DNA of 64,000 bases from Emmonsiellopsis sp. PD_33 (GCA_032988165.1 JANTQF010000104.1:1-64000), one strand, 5' to 3'. Shown: positions 10,571 through 22,700, counted from the first letter of the stretch. The notes: generated from the sequence alone by a model not told the origin. A program made the numbers and translations.

Positions 10571-11800
10571 TTCTTCTCAAAGGTCTTCTTATCTAATTTC
10601 AGAAGCTTCTACTTGTGATTTCATATAAAAGCTAGTCTTTTCCCAAGTCTAACTTGGTATCTTTAAAGTCTTCCTCCTCTTTGAGTTTGATTTATACATT
10701 TATGAACTGTATGGGTAGTTTTGGGGGAATATGGGTTCTACAGCAGTTGATAGCTCTATGCCCAGATTTATCACAATTAATGCAGACATTTTAGGTGCAG
10801 TGATTAATAACAGTGGTGACAGTCATATTTGGAATGTGAAATGCATTCATGTGAGTGAGCCCTGTAGGCATTCAATTCATAGTATTTAGATCCTTTAGTG
10901 GAGAGGTCTTGAGGAAGGCCTCCCTAGAGGTAGTAGGGGTACTGCTGTGAATTTAGCCCTGAATGGCCTTAATCTCAGACAGGTTATTCTCTATGCTATG
11001 GAGCTTTATATAATACTTAAGGTACATGGGAGGTTTAATGAAGGTAACAGTCTGTTACAGGAATTCAAACTTAATGATCTTCTTAAATAGAGCCTTTTTG
11101 ACAGTGTCATCTCACAGCTGATCATCAGCTTTCAGAATCTTCTAATTAAATCTTGGGAGAAAGATGGTAAGTAGATTGATCTTCTGATAAACACTGTGTA
11201 GTCAGATTAGAGCCTTCTGGGCCACTAAGAGGTCAGAGAAAAGAATGTTAAGCTGGTTAAGAATGATATTAGAGGTTATAGAAATAAGCTTAGCATTAAC
11301 TTTCATTTAAGAGTAAAATCAGGTAATAGTAGTACCAGAGAGTTGAATGTAGATGTACCAGGCCTGGTCAGCAAGAGATCTAATTATAAGGTTATTTAAA
11401 GTGATTTTAGCCTCTACACTGAGATGCCAGGCAGGGTATTTAGAGACTTATTTACCCATGAATTTCTCAAGGGTGATGAGTCTTTCTTTTAGGCATCTTA
11501 GGAAGTCCTCAAAAGAAGCAGTCAGGTGAATAGGAGTTAGAATAAGAGCTAAAGTCAGTGTGAGCATATAATTCTATTCAGTAATGAGGTTAATCTTATT
11601 TATAAATTACTAGATGAAGTTTTAGAATTCAGCATCAGGGCTCTAAGAAGAAGTGCTGTTTTCACATGGAGAGTTCATATTCATAATGGATTCAAAAGAT
11701 TGTTCAGATTCAGAGAGTTCAGAGGATTCAGGAAGTTCAGAGGATTCAGAAAGTTCAGAGGAAAATCTCATGAGATATCAATACAGACTGTTAGAGCTTT
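10570..11800 (-). pseudogene. GyB-2 gag
   Basis: The N-terminus near 11790-11640 is Ser/Glu-rich. A classical zinc knuckle lies near 10795-10755, CINCDKSGHRAINC on the minus strand (CX2CX4HX4C), all four ligands kept. The capsid region between them has many stops. Gag would package the element RNA. The same region is seen in GyB-1 at 44330-45500. Confidence 0.8.
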
Positions 11801-11969
11801 AGAGGCCTTTCACTGACATGTTATCTAGTAGAGCTGAGCTGGGTGAGTTGTATTTCAGATTTCAGAAGAGTTTACTATATATATAAATCACATTCAGAAG
11901 AATCTACTATATATGTAAGTTACATTTAGAAGGTAAATATAATAAGGATCTCTGAGAAGAGATCAAGTG

Positions 11970-11980
11970 AGTAATTACAA
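11970..11980 (-). promoter_or_regulatory. GyB-2 presumed self-priming site
   Basis: Two bases inside the 5' LTR, the plus strand reads AGTAATTACAA. On the element strand this is TTGTAATTACT, complementary to LTR bases 12038-12048 (AGCAATTACAA on the element strand) at all but one position, and that one differs by a C/T transition. The LTR site lies roughly 35-40 nt downstream of a TTATAATT box. That geometry fits Tf1/sushi-type self-priming, where the RNA 5' end folds back on the primer site. Confidence 0.5.
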
Positions 11981-11982
11981 AA

Positions 11983-12236
11983 TGTAATAGGCATGCTCCA
12001 ATAAGTGAATCATATAAGCTATACACTAGAATTAAGATTGTAATTGCTAGAGAAAGAAAGGAAAAAGGAAAAGAAATTATAAGATCATGCAATATAAATA
12101 GAAGAGAATTATGCAAGGTTAGAGTAAATAAATGTTCATATAAAGACCCAGTCAGAGGCATCTAATTAGGCTGTTAGAGATTGGGTAAAGTTTGAGTGAG
12201 CTATGAATATAGGGTATAAAGGTGTAGCCCTTCACA
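11983..12236 (-). repeat. GyB-2 5' LTR
   Basis: 254 bp, same length as its partner at 6667-6920, beginning TGTAATAGGC and ending CCCTTCACA. The differences I checked between the two are transitions. Confidence 0.9.
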
Positions 12237-12241
12237 ATGTG

Positions 12242-12960
12242 ATATGTGATTTTCTTTATGCATTATAACTACTCCTCTCTTTAGAAGCTGACCTTCAGTG
12301 GATTCATGAATTTTCTATGTTTTAGTTAAAGAATTGAGCTGATGTGTGATATACATTATAGAAGATTTAGATTATTATACTTATAGAAAATTTAAGTTAT
12401 TATACTTTATAGAATGTTTGGGCTATTATACTTAATAGAAGGTTCAGATTATTATGATTAGATAGTTTTATATTTTAGAGACTAATTATACTATAGAAAT
12501 CAGCAACTTCATTACTAGATAATTTAGTATCTAGTGCAGTTAATGTTTATTTTCCATGATCAGACATTTAGATGATAATAAGTAAATAATTTAACATATA
12601 ATAATTTAATATATCTATAAATATATATATTCTTTACTTTATTACATTCTTTTATTTCCTCTATTAAATATTAGTATTATAATTTACTCTACCATTCTAC
12701 TTATTATCTACTTTAATATAATATTTTCTTGTCTGAGTATCTATAATGTCTTCTACTAGTTTATAAATGCTTTGTACACTGATTGTACTCTATTTTAAAT
12801 TACCCAGTCTAAATGTATGTTTATACAGTTAGATGATTATTTTACTTTTCATATATTATAGCTATATAATATTATCTAAGTATAATACACTACTTTTCTT
12901 TGCTTCTTTCATGTTGTTGAGGTATCATGTCATAGAAATTCCTAATAGATATATTTTAGT
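12242..12960 (-). other. GyA-2 LTR end and 3' untranslated region
   Basis: 12242-12267 completes the LTR broken by GyB-2. Next come the polypurine-tract complement (ACTACTCCTCTCTTTAG), the ~25-bp direct repeats (about 12345-12455) and AT-rich sequence with no coding frame. The stretch to 12731 is the second copy of the 794-bp duplication. Confidence 0.75.
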
Positions 12961-12989
12961 AGTTTAAAACAAAAAATATCAATTTGAAA

Positions 12990-13424
12990 TGGCCCATTAA
13001 ACTCCTATATTATCTTATATGTGCAGAGAATGTATGCTATTAGACTCTTTCTTCTCTTTTAACTCTCTTATAGAGTTAGCTATCTTCCTGTGCAATACTT
13101 TCCTATCTTAGAATCTTCAAACTTCATTATACCCCTCTCTGATTATATCCTTTTATTATGAAGATTTTTCTTTTATCTTTTTCTGTAGCTTCTTTTCTAT
13201 ATATATCTTTATATTATCTTCTATTAATATTATCTCTCTCTATATGCTCAGCTATCTATCTGCCTTTATATCTCTTATTATTCTGATCTGTTCTACTCTC
13301 ACCCCTGCAGCCCTGCTACCCTAATATCTATTATCTAATTAGCTGGAGATTTTGTGTAGCTCATCATACAGATCTCAGAGAATAATAGTGATAATAAAAA
13401 TAAGGATGAAGATAAGAAGAATGA

Positions 13425-13476
<52 letters not shown>

Positions 13477-13960
13477 AAGGTTGAGAAGAAGGAGAATAAG
13501 CATTGAAAAAAATCTACTGAGAGTTTATACTTATTAAAATAATATAAGAAGTATGTCTGCCATCTAATCACTAAGACTCATATAAAGGCATTTTATTATC
13601 CTTCTGAGGATCTACATGTAACTTGCTGTTCTTAGTATATATAGTATTATTATTACTATAAGATGATAAGTTTTCCTGCAGTTGATTTAAAATAGAAAAC
13701 TAATTACTAACTGTGCTGTAGGTTTTCATTAATATGTATATAAATACTATGAAGTTAATTAATATAGCTGAGCAATTAAATTACTTTCAGAATCTATTGG
13801 ATAAGTCTGAGTACACTAGTGTAATGCAGTTACTCCTTGAGATTTAATAGTAATAAAGCCAAGCAGCTATTTAATACAAGAAAGTGTTGAAGAAGGCAAA
13901 AGAGTTATTTAATATTACCTTAATTCTTTATATAAATAATATATTTATCTTATTTTAGTG
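12990..13960 (+). pseudogene. GyA-2 antisense ORF with poly-Asn expansion
   Basis: Opposite strand to GyA-2 pol, downstream of it. The plus-strand frame reads LAGDF near 13340, then an Asn/Lys/Asp/Glu-rich tract with 16 consecutive AAT codons (13426-13473), then ESLYLLK and, further on, AEQLNYFQNLLDKSEY. The same order is found in GyA-1, GyA-3 and GyA-4. The tract is longest here, about 43 residues against about 30 elsewhere, and the frame is kept on both sides of it. I do not recognise the protein. Stops are frequent, as elsewhere in this copy. Confidence 0.55.
13426..13473 (+). repeat. (AAT)16 microsatellite
   Basis: Sixteen uninterrupted AAT units inside the acidic tract of the GyA-2 antisense ORF. 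Other GyA copies have mixed GAT/AAT/AAG codons here. Confidence 0.97.
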
Positions 13961-14054
13961 TACTTAGTTGATTCTAACTTTAGTGGAAATAGCCTGCCTC
14001 CCTGGGCTAGATATGATATGCACTCTGGTTTTTCTCTAGTATTTTTTAGTTTGT

Positions 14055-17000
14055 TTTTACTATTGAAATAGTCATACTTCTCTAGAATCTTCTTAACCTT
14101 AAATTTCTTAACTCCATCTATCATTATAGATTCAGCCTCTGAAATTTTGCCATGCTACACATGATACAGTTCAAGTAATAAAATATGAAAAACAGAGTAT
14201 ATATTTTTATATTGTGATGTAAGTTTTAGTTTGTATGCTTATTTCTCCCACTTATTAATAATTTTAAAAGAGCTGAGTTGATGATGATTGAGCTTCAGAT
14301 TTAAATGTAATATACTAATATTTTTTAAGTATAATATAACTTAGTCTTTAACACTATAAAGTATTTCTTCTTATGATACTAATTATAATATTTCTTCTGT
14401 ATTTTCTAAGCCTTTAGAAAAGATTCTCATGAATTATTTTATATTTCTCTTATATAATATATATGTTCTGTTGCCTTCTATACTTCTTCCTCTCTCATAT
14501 TAATGTCTAATTTGATATTAAGATGCAGTTCAGATTGAAAACCCATTAATACTTTTACAGGGAATGTCTTGAGGATACTATGTATAGAGATATTATAGGA
14601 AAACTATACTAGTAGTAACTACCTAGCCCAGTTATCCTGATAGAAGTTGCAGTAGACATGCAGGTAGTACTTAAATATCTAATTCTACCTCTTAATTTAG
14701 CTATCTATTTGAGGGTAAAATGTAGTTATTAACTGTTGATGCACTTTCAGAAGGTAGTAGAATATTAATTAATATTTACTGAAGCTGAATATCTTAATAT
14801 GGTCTATTACTTAATAGTATAGGTAACTGAAAAATTTGGTGAAGATATTGAATATCAGATTTGCAAGCTCTGGTGTGCTTATACCTTTATTAATTAATTT
14901 ATAAACTATATACTTAATTAATTTATTCACAAATATTATGATTGAATTATAGACCTTGCTATTCTATTTAGATAGTAGGAGTTTGATGATGAAATTCATT
15001 ATTATCATTTTAAAAGAAAAGGTAGAAATAGAAAGTGATTTTAATTAATTATATTTCTTATGATGATGTATCTTAATTTATTAGCAAATATTATAAATAT
15101 ATATATATTTTTAAATATCTATTATCACATCATATTAAAAGTATTTTCTTTAGATGCACTCAAAAGTGTGCTTAACACTAAAATATCCTTCTTAAGGATC
15201 ATTATAATTTAATTTCATGATCTTATCTCTTATCACTTGATCTATAAGGATGAAAATACAACCCTTATAATAAAATAAACTATTTTAATTAGTTATTCAG
15301 TTTAAATACTTAATTTTATTTATTTTATTTACTTTTATTTTTCTGTGCATCTTAGCATGCTCAGCATTCTAAGCTTGCATGTAATGTAGAAATTCTATAA
15401 TAAGTTTAGTAAAAAAGAATTTATAGATTATATTAAATTTTATAATTATATTAATTAATATCTATAGCATTAGATGAGCTAGCTTTTTTATATTACTAGT
15501 AATATATCTCTCATCTGCACACACATTTTAATATGTGTAGAAAGTAAGTGTACTAATATAAATTACATTTTTCTTATCATTTAATAATTTTAAATGTACT
15601 ATTATATTAATTATTTGCTGACTAAGATCTTCTAGCTGCATCTATATATTTATATCTGATGTTTGAAACATTTCTTAAAGAAGCTTTTCTTAAATCATTA
15701 ATAATAGTGTTCATCTTGAAATATTTTCTTTATAATTAGAATGACAACTAGGCACATCTACAGAATTCTTTATCTCTAGATAGTACTTAATGATAAAGTT
15801 GAATGTGAAGAGTATTTTCATTCATTATATCTAATATTCTACTAACTCTATTATTATTATGAATTACTGTAGATTAATATAATCAGATAAAACTATCATG
15901 GGAAAATATATATCATGTAGGTAGTAATGCTATTACTTGAATGCTATAAGAATAATAAGAAGTTTTTAATTATATATATTATAATTATACTCTACTGATA
16001 ATAAGCCTTATAAATAATATGTAATTAGATGCTATTATCCATTATTTAAATTTAATTGTAAGAGGATTACATTTAGTGTGAAATCTGATACATCTAGCTT
16101 CACCCAAATTTTTCAATCTAGGTTAAAGTGTGTGAGAATTAAGGCCTTTATAAATGTACTTTTTAGCTCTTGAAAAGCTTTCTATGCATTAGCATTGAGA
16201 AGGATTATCTTTTAGTTCTAGCCTTTCTATGTTATGTCTTTTATGAGTGTAGATAAGAGCTATACTTTCACTGTGAATCTATCTATAAAATAGCAGTAAA
16301 AATTCACAAACTCTAAAAATATCTGAATGTTATGAATACACTTAAGTTCTAATTAGAAGAGAATAGTATTAATTTAGCTTTATTCTATTTTAATGCTATT
16401 TATACTGATTATAAAGCTGAGGAAATTAATATAATTCATATGAAATATATATTTACTAAGTTTTATATATAATTTGTAGGTATATAGATGTTTCAGCACT
16501 ATATACACATGCTTGTAGTGCTCTTCCTCTAAGTTCAAATAGATGATAATATTATTTAGGTAGATAATATAGAAGATATCTAGGAGATCACTCAGAGCCT
16601 TATTAATATAGAATTGAAATGTTATCAGTATATTTATAAGTTTAAAGAGGATTACTTAGTATTCAAAATAGCTATAGTATATTTAGAAAGCTGTTTTTTA
16701 CTTATCATCTTTATATATATATAGTTAGTAATATGCATCATACAGATCTAATTATAAGTAAATCTTTATACTAGCTAGCCTATCAATTATTTTACTAATT
16801 AAGTGAAGAGGATATTAATTCTTTATACTAATAATATTAAGCTTGCAGTAATCTACATAAAGGTATATAATTCCATTTTTTTTTAGAATGAAAAATCTTA
16901 GTATGTCTGCAGGGCTTTTTAATAAGTATATCCATTTTTTTAGACTAGATTCTAGGTATTTATATAGCACCTCTAGTTCTTTAATAGAGAGATTATAGAT

Positions 17001-17755
17001 CAATTGATAGGAAGGTTCTTTTCCAGATATTAAATCAATTAAATGATCATATTATGCATGTTCTAAAAGTAATTCTACTATAACTTCTAAAAAAATATCT
17101 TTATATTTATAGTAGGCTTCTAGTATTACTAGCTCTCTATTTAGAACTACATTGAATAAAGCAATCAGTTCATTTCCCTCTAATTAATATGAATAGATAA
17201 TATAAGCTATACATTCAACTCTAACTACTGCATTCACTTATTTTATAATGATAATCTTAATATTATTAACATATAATATACAGTATGTTCAGTGTGATTT
17301 CAATCATTAAATATTAGAATTTACTACCTTGAGTCAGGAGAATCTTAGAATGATATTATAGTCTTTTATATTTACTACTTCAAAGTGAAAGCTCTAATTG
17401 TAAGAGAGTCTCTTATTATTAATTATACATGCATACACTTCATGTTGATTATAGGTTATAACCTAATATCCATTAATTATACTAATCTAATATAAATCTT
17501 CACTATCTTTTTCAAGATGTATTTTTATTTATTTCTAACTGACAAAATTTACTTCTACACCTAAGTCAATAAGTGCTCAGATAATAACTAACTCTTGAGA
17601 AGTCTCTAGTTATATCTTAATTATCATTACTTCTTTATTATATCTCTATCTCATCTTATTTACTCTCAGTGCTGCAGTAGTGCTCAGCACTGAAAGATCT
17701 AATTTTTTAACTTATACTTCTTTATATGTTTTTTAGGATGGAGCTCTCAGTAGTT
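14055..17755 (-). pseudogene. GyA-2 pol (integrase, RNase H, RT, protease)
   Basis: Minus-strand pol of a chromovirus, matching GyA-1 pol throughout. The RT start is near 17003-16815 (MIYNLSIKELEVLYKYL), and the active-site box near 16545 reads YLNN, so both catalytic Asp are altered. Integrase lies at about 14100-15600. Compared with GyA-1 and GyA-3, about 265 bp are missing at about 14058, removing the C-terminal half of the chromodomain and the pol stop. gag continues at 41308 on the far side of GyA-3. Heavily AT-shifted. Confidence 0.85.
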
Positions 17756-17760
17756 ATTGA

Positions 17761-18079
17761 TGTAATATCTAGCATTGAATATAAAGACTTTTTGATTCAA
17801 AAAGGTGGACTATGAGTTGTTGAACAGTGTGACAGGAATAAACAGGTAAAAATGTATGTATATTTCAAACATAGGGGTCATATAGTAATAGGACTGTTTG
17901 CTGGTTCTTTTCATAAGAAACCTGCACAGCATATATATCAATAGCTAGCTACTAAGTGCACATCATGTGTGCATTGCCAGGCACACTGTCAGGCACACTG
18001 CTGAGCCCAAGGTCCAAGATCTAAGGTCCAAGGGTGTAGTTGATCTACATGTGACATGCAGTCTCCTTTACAAATTATA
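17761..18079 (-). repeat. GyA-3 3' LTR
   Basis: 319 bp, TGTAATATCTAG to AATTATA. Preceded by ATTGA (17756-17760), matched by ATTAA (41303-41307) after the far LTR, which is also 319 bp. It is followed by the polypurine complement ACTACCCCCCTCTTTAGGAG. Confidence 0.93.
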
Positions 18080-18992
18080 ACTACCCCCCTCTTTAGGAGC
18101 TGGCCTCCAGTAGATTCATGGATTTTCCATGTCATAGCTGAAGAATTAGGCTGATGTGTAATGCACATTGTAGAAGATTTAGACTGTTACATATTATAGA
18201 AGGTTTGAGCTATTATGTATTATAAAAGATTTAGGCTGTTGTGCTTGATAGAAGGTTCAGACTGTTATAGTTAGGTAGTTCCATATTCTATAGACTAATC
18301 ATATTATAGAAATCAGTGATTTTGTTGCCAGGTAATTCAGTGTGTAGTGCAGTTAATGTTTGTTTTCTGTGATTAGATGCCTAGATGATAGTGGGTGAGT
18401 AATTTGGTGCACAGCTATGAATATATATACTCTCTACTTTACTATATTCTTTTATTTCCTCTATTAAATATCAGTATTATGATTTGATCCATCATCCTAC
18501 TCATCATCTACTTTAGTATAGTATTTTCTTGTCTGAGCATCTATAATGTCTTCTACTAATTTATGAATGCTTTATACATTAGTTGTACTTCATTTTTGAA
18601 TTACCCAGTCTAGATGCACATTCATGTAGTTAGATAATTATTTTACTTTTCACATATTACAGCTGCATGATATTGCCTAAGTACAATATACTACTTTTCT
18701 TTGCTTCTTCCATGTTGTTGAGGTACCATGTCATAGAAATTACTAATAGATGTACTTTAATAGTCTAAAATAAAAAATATTAATTCAAAATAGCCCCCTA
18801 AACTCCTGCATCATCATATATATATAGAGGATGTATGCTGTCAGGCTCTCTCTCCTCTTCTGACCTTCTTGCAGGGCTAGCTACCCCCCTGCATGGTGCT
18901 CCTCTATCCCAGAATTCTCAAACTTCATTGTGCTCCCCCCTAATTACATCCTCCTACTATAGAGATTTCCCTTTTGTCTTCTCCTGCAGCCT
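18080..18992 (-). other. GyA-3 3' region, up to the GyA-1 insertion
   Basis: Polypurine complement, ~25-bp direct repeats at about 18165-18265, then the start of the antisense ORF (about 18790 onward: AAACTCCTGCATCATC, then a Ser/Pro/Leu-rich frame). It stops at CTCTT (18993-18997), where GyA-1 is inserted, and resumes at 26502. Confidence 0.75.
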
Positions 18993-18997
18993 CTCTT

Positions 18998-19315
18998 TGT
19001 AATGTGCAAAGGAGACCACATGTCACATATAGATCAACTGTGCCCTTAGACCTCAGATCTTGGACCTCAGGCCCAGCAGTGTGCCTGACAGTGTGCCTGG
19101 CAATGCACATGTGGTATGCACTTAGTAGCTAGCTATTGATATATATGCTGTGCAGGTTTCTTATGAAAAGAATCAGCAAATAGTCCTATTACTATATGAC
19201 CTCTATATTTAAAATATACATACATTTTACCTGTTTATTCCTGTCACACTGTTCAACAACTCATAATCCACCTTTTTGAATCAAAAAGTCTTTATATTCA
19301 ATGCTGGATATTACA
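18998..19315 (+). repeat. GyA-1 5' LTR
   Basis: TGTAATGTGCAAAGG to GGATATTACA. It holds a TATTAATATATATG-type box and, about 35 nt on, the presumed RNA start at 19175 (AGCAAATAG here, AGCAAACAG in the 3' LTR). If so U3 is 177 bp and R plus U5 is 141 bp. Confidence 0.93.
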
Positions 19316-19318
19316 GTT

Positions 19319-19327
19319 CTGTTTGCT
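19319..19327 (+). promoter_or_regulatory. GyA-1 presumed self-priming primer-binding site
   Basis: CTGTTTGCT, three bases inside the 5' LTR, is the exact complement of AGCAAACAG in the LTR (26356-26364). The LTR copy lies about 35 nt downstream of a TATA box, where the RNA should begin. No tRNA-complementary TGG is seen next to the LTR. The same pair is present in GyA-2 (42483-42491) and, with one change, in GyA-3. Confidence 0.6.
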
Positions 19328-19329
19328 CA

Positions 19330-20600
19330 CCTCTGAGTGAACAGTCCATCAGAAATAGACAAATAACAATAAGATAACTCATGAAAAGATTGTAAATAAT
19401 CACAGGGGAACCCCTCAAGTGTATGCTAACCTCTCTATGCAGCAAGGAACTAGTAACAATGAACTATGACTTGAACCTCTACAGGATCCTTCACAGGAAT
19501 CTGACCATAAATCAACTATAAGCAATGAAGGATCAGACAATGAAGACCTGCATCTACCTGCTGTGCAGCTACATGTAATTGAAGAATGCATCAAAGAGCT
19601 ATAGATGCAATGAAAAATTCAAAAGGCAGAGCACATGATAAAGGTATTAGAGAACCAGCTAGTACAAGATGAATTAATGAATTAAGAGGTAGCTGTACTA
19701 ATTGCACAGGAGAAGACCACAGCTTAAGATCAAACCTTGAAAAGGCCTTATATAGAAATGACCTAGCTACCCTACTAAACTACCTATCTAAAGATTGATA
19801 TATCCTTCAAATACCAAGAAAAAAGTATGTTAGAGCTTGAAGATTTCATCATCTGAACTGAAATGGAATTTGAATGCAATGAAGATTACTATACTATTAA
19901 AAAACATTACATTTAGAATGCTATGTAGAAGCTTATCATGAAACCTCTCTACTAATAGGATGCTTTTCACAAGAATTATAAAGTAAATCTGGAGAATTCA
20001 TTATTCATCTAGGAAGACCTCTATATATAGTTACAACTACACCTCATAGATCTGAATGTGCTTTAATAGCAATCAATCAAGAGATACATGAATGTGTGAT
20101 AGTAGAACAATCAATCTGTTTAAGATTTCATTAAGTATCTTCTCAATCTGGAGAAACACCTACCTTACAAGATTCAGGAGGAATAGTGCAGTTTCAACTT
20201 GATGAACCACTATCAAGAGGAAATTCAGATTCATGTGCACTTAATGAAGAGAGATCCTAAGAATTATAAAGAGACACTGGCATTTCTATGCAAGGTGAAG
20301 TAGCATTACAAGAATTAAAAACTATTCTCATTCAAGTAGGAAATCACTGTAAATTCACTGCACAAGAAGAAGTTTTTTGATTCCCAGATGAAAATGAAGT
20401 CTAAAAGGAAAAAATCTCTAAATCATACACTTAAAGGCTGATTCTTATGACTTAAGTTCACCTCTTATTCTAAGTGCTCTCACTGCAATAAATCAGATTA
20501 TATCCTTGATAACTACTAGGAACTTCATCCTGAAAAGTACATAAAGAAGTGTGAGTCAAAAAACTAGATCTCCCAGTGCTGAGTGCTGCTATAGTACTAG
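19330..20600 (+). pseudogene. GyA-1 gag
   Basis: Capsid-type reading frame matching the better kept GyA-3 stretch at 40344-40562 (SKYQEKSMLELEDFII, NEDYYTIKKH). The zinc knuckle begins at 20475 (CSHCNKSDY, then LDNY), where the His and last Cys ligands have both become Tyr, each by one transition; ELHPEKY follows. Many stops. A stretch of clear frame at 20020-20390 in another frame is a shadow. Confidence 0.8.
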
Positions 20601-21000
20601 GAGTAGATGAGATGAGATGGAGACACAGCAAAAAAGTGATGATAATTAAGATATAACTAGAAATCTCCTAAGAGTTAGTCATTATCTGGATACTTATTAA
20701 CTTGGGTGCAGAAGTAAATTTTATCAGCCAGAAATAAATGAAAATGTACCTTGAAAAAGGTAGTAAAGATTCATGCTGAATCAGTACAATTAATGGACAC
20801 TAAGTTATAGCCTACAACTAACATGAGATGTATGTATGTACAATTGATGATGAGGAACTCTCTTGCAATCAGAGCTTTCACTTTGAAGTAGTGGATATAA
20901 AAGGCTATGATGTCATCCTGAGATTCCTCTGGCTCAAGACTGTGAATCCTGACATCTAATTGTTAAAATCACACTAGACATACTATACACTGTATGTTAA
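20600..21000 (+). pseudogene. GyA-1 protease domain
   Basis: Reads NLGAEVNFIS at about 20699, in the place of the DSGA-type aspartic protease box. The catalytic Asp is now Asn (AAC), a G-to-A change, so the enzyme would be dead. It continues with DVILRFLWLK, matching the usual DVILGMPWL text before RT. It lies in the pol frame, -1 relative to gag. Confidence 0.8.
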
Positions 21001-21019
21001 TAATGTTGAGATCATCACC

Positions 21020-22700
21020 ATGAAACAGATAAATACAACAGTCAGAGTTGAATGCACAGTTTATGTGATCTATCTGTATCAACTGAAAAGAGATAAACTG
21101 ATTGCTCTGTTCAGTGCAGTTCTAGATGAGAAGTTAGTAATACTAGAAGTCTATTATGAATATGAAGATATTTTCTCAGAAGTTATAGTAGGATTACTTT
21201 CAGAACATATGCAACATGATCATCCAATCAATTTAATATCTGAAAAAGAACCCCCCTACCAATTAATCTATAATCTCTCTGTTAAAGAACTAGAGGTACT
21301 GCATGAATACCTGAAATCTAGTCTGGAAAAAGGATGGATATGCTCATTAAAAAGCTCTGTAGGCATATCAATATTTTTTATTCTAAAAAAAGATAGAATT
21401 ATGTGCCTTTATATAGACTACTGTAGGCTCAACACTATCAGTATAAAGAACTAATATCCTCTCCCCTTAATTAGTAAAATGATTAATAGGCTGGCCAGTG
21501 TAAAGATCTACTTACAGTTAGATCTCTATGATGTGTATTACTAACTATATATATATAAAGATAATGAGTAGAAAACAGCTTTCTGAACATACTATAGTCA
21601 TTTTGAATATCAAGTGATCCCCTTTGAACTCACAAATATACTAATAATGTTTTAATCCTATATTAATAAGGCTCTGAGCAATCTTCTAGATATCTGCTGT
21701 ATTATCTACCTGAATGACATTATCATCTACTTAAACTTAGAGGAAGAACATTATAAGTATATGTGCATAATGCTGAAACACCTGTGCACCTACAAATTAT
21801 ATGCAAAGCTTAGTAAATATGTATTTCACATGGATCACATCAATTTCCTTGGCTTTGTAATTAGTATGAACAGTATTAAGATGGAATAGAGCTAAATTAA
21901 TACTATTTTCTTCTGGCTGGAACCCAAGTGTGTCTGTGACATTCAGATATTTCTAGAGTTTATAAATTTTTATCATCATTTTATAGATAGATTCACAGTG
22001 AAAGTACAGTTCTTATCTACACTTATAAAGAGCATAATATAGAAAGATCAGAACTAAAAGATGATCCTTCTCAATGCTAATGCACAGAAAGCTTTCTAAG
22101 AGCTGAAAAGTACATTTATAAAGATCTTAATCCTTATGCACTTTAACTTAGATTGGAAACTCCAGATGAAGCCAGACATATTAGATTTTGCACTGGATGC
22201 AATTCTCTTGCAGTTAGATCTAAATGATAGATAATAGTACCCAGTTGTATACTATTTATAAGGCTTATTACTAGTAAAGTACAACTACAGTACATATGAT
22301 CAGAAACTCCTTACTATTCTCATGACATTCAAGTAATAATGCTACTACCTGTATGGTGTGTATTTTTCTATGATAGTTTTATCTAATCATATCAACCTAT
22401 AACATTTCATAATGATAATGGAATTAGTTGAACATCAGATATAATGAATGGAAATACTCTCTATATTTAACTTTACTATTAAGTACTATTCAGAGATAAA
22501 GAATCCTGTAGATGCATCTAGTCATCATTCTAACTATAAAGAGAATGCTTTAAGGCAAATATTATTATCAACAATTCAAGAAAAGCTTCTTTAAGGAATG
22601 TTTCAAACACCAGATATAGATGTATAGATACAGTCAGAAGACCTCAGTCAGCAAATAACCAATATAATAGCACATTTAAAACTATTAAATGACAAGGAAA
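21020..22700 (+). pseudogene. GyA-1 reverse transcriptase and RNase H
   Basis: The longest open part is 21020-21454, 144 codons ending YIDYCRLNTISIKN. Then QLDLYDVYY, FEYQVIPFEL and the active site at 21707-21718, YLND instead of YLDD (first Asp to Asn). The tether includes CDIQIFLEFINFYHHFI. RNase H follows from about 22140 (DFALDASxxxI-like). Text is clearly Ty3/Gypsy. Stops are few for this window, in line with GyA-1 being one of the younger layers. Confidence 0.9.

Larger units (their letters stand above)
6667..12236 (-). mobile_element. GyB-2, complete Ty3/Gypsy chromovirus
   Basis: A 5,570-bp LTR retrotransposon on the minus strand. Its two LTRs (6667-6920 and 11983-12236) are 254 bp each and it is flanked by an exact 5-bp duplication, ATGTG (6662-6666 and 12237-12241). 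Reading right to left the order is 5' LTR, presumed primer site, gag with CCHC knuckle, protease region, RT, RNase H, integrase, chromodomain, polypurine tract, 3' LTR, which is the Ty3/Gypsy order. All frames carry stops. It sits inside a GyA LTR, so it is younger than the 794-bp duplication or landed after GyA-2. Confidence 0.93.

Noticed and set aside
13335..13571. Open frames giving poly-Ile (plus) or poly-Leu (minus) proteins
   Set aside because: They are other-frame readings of the (AAT)16 run; only the Asn frame fits the conserved flanking text.
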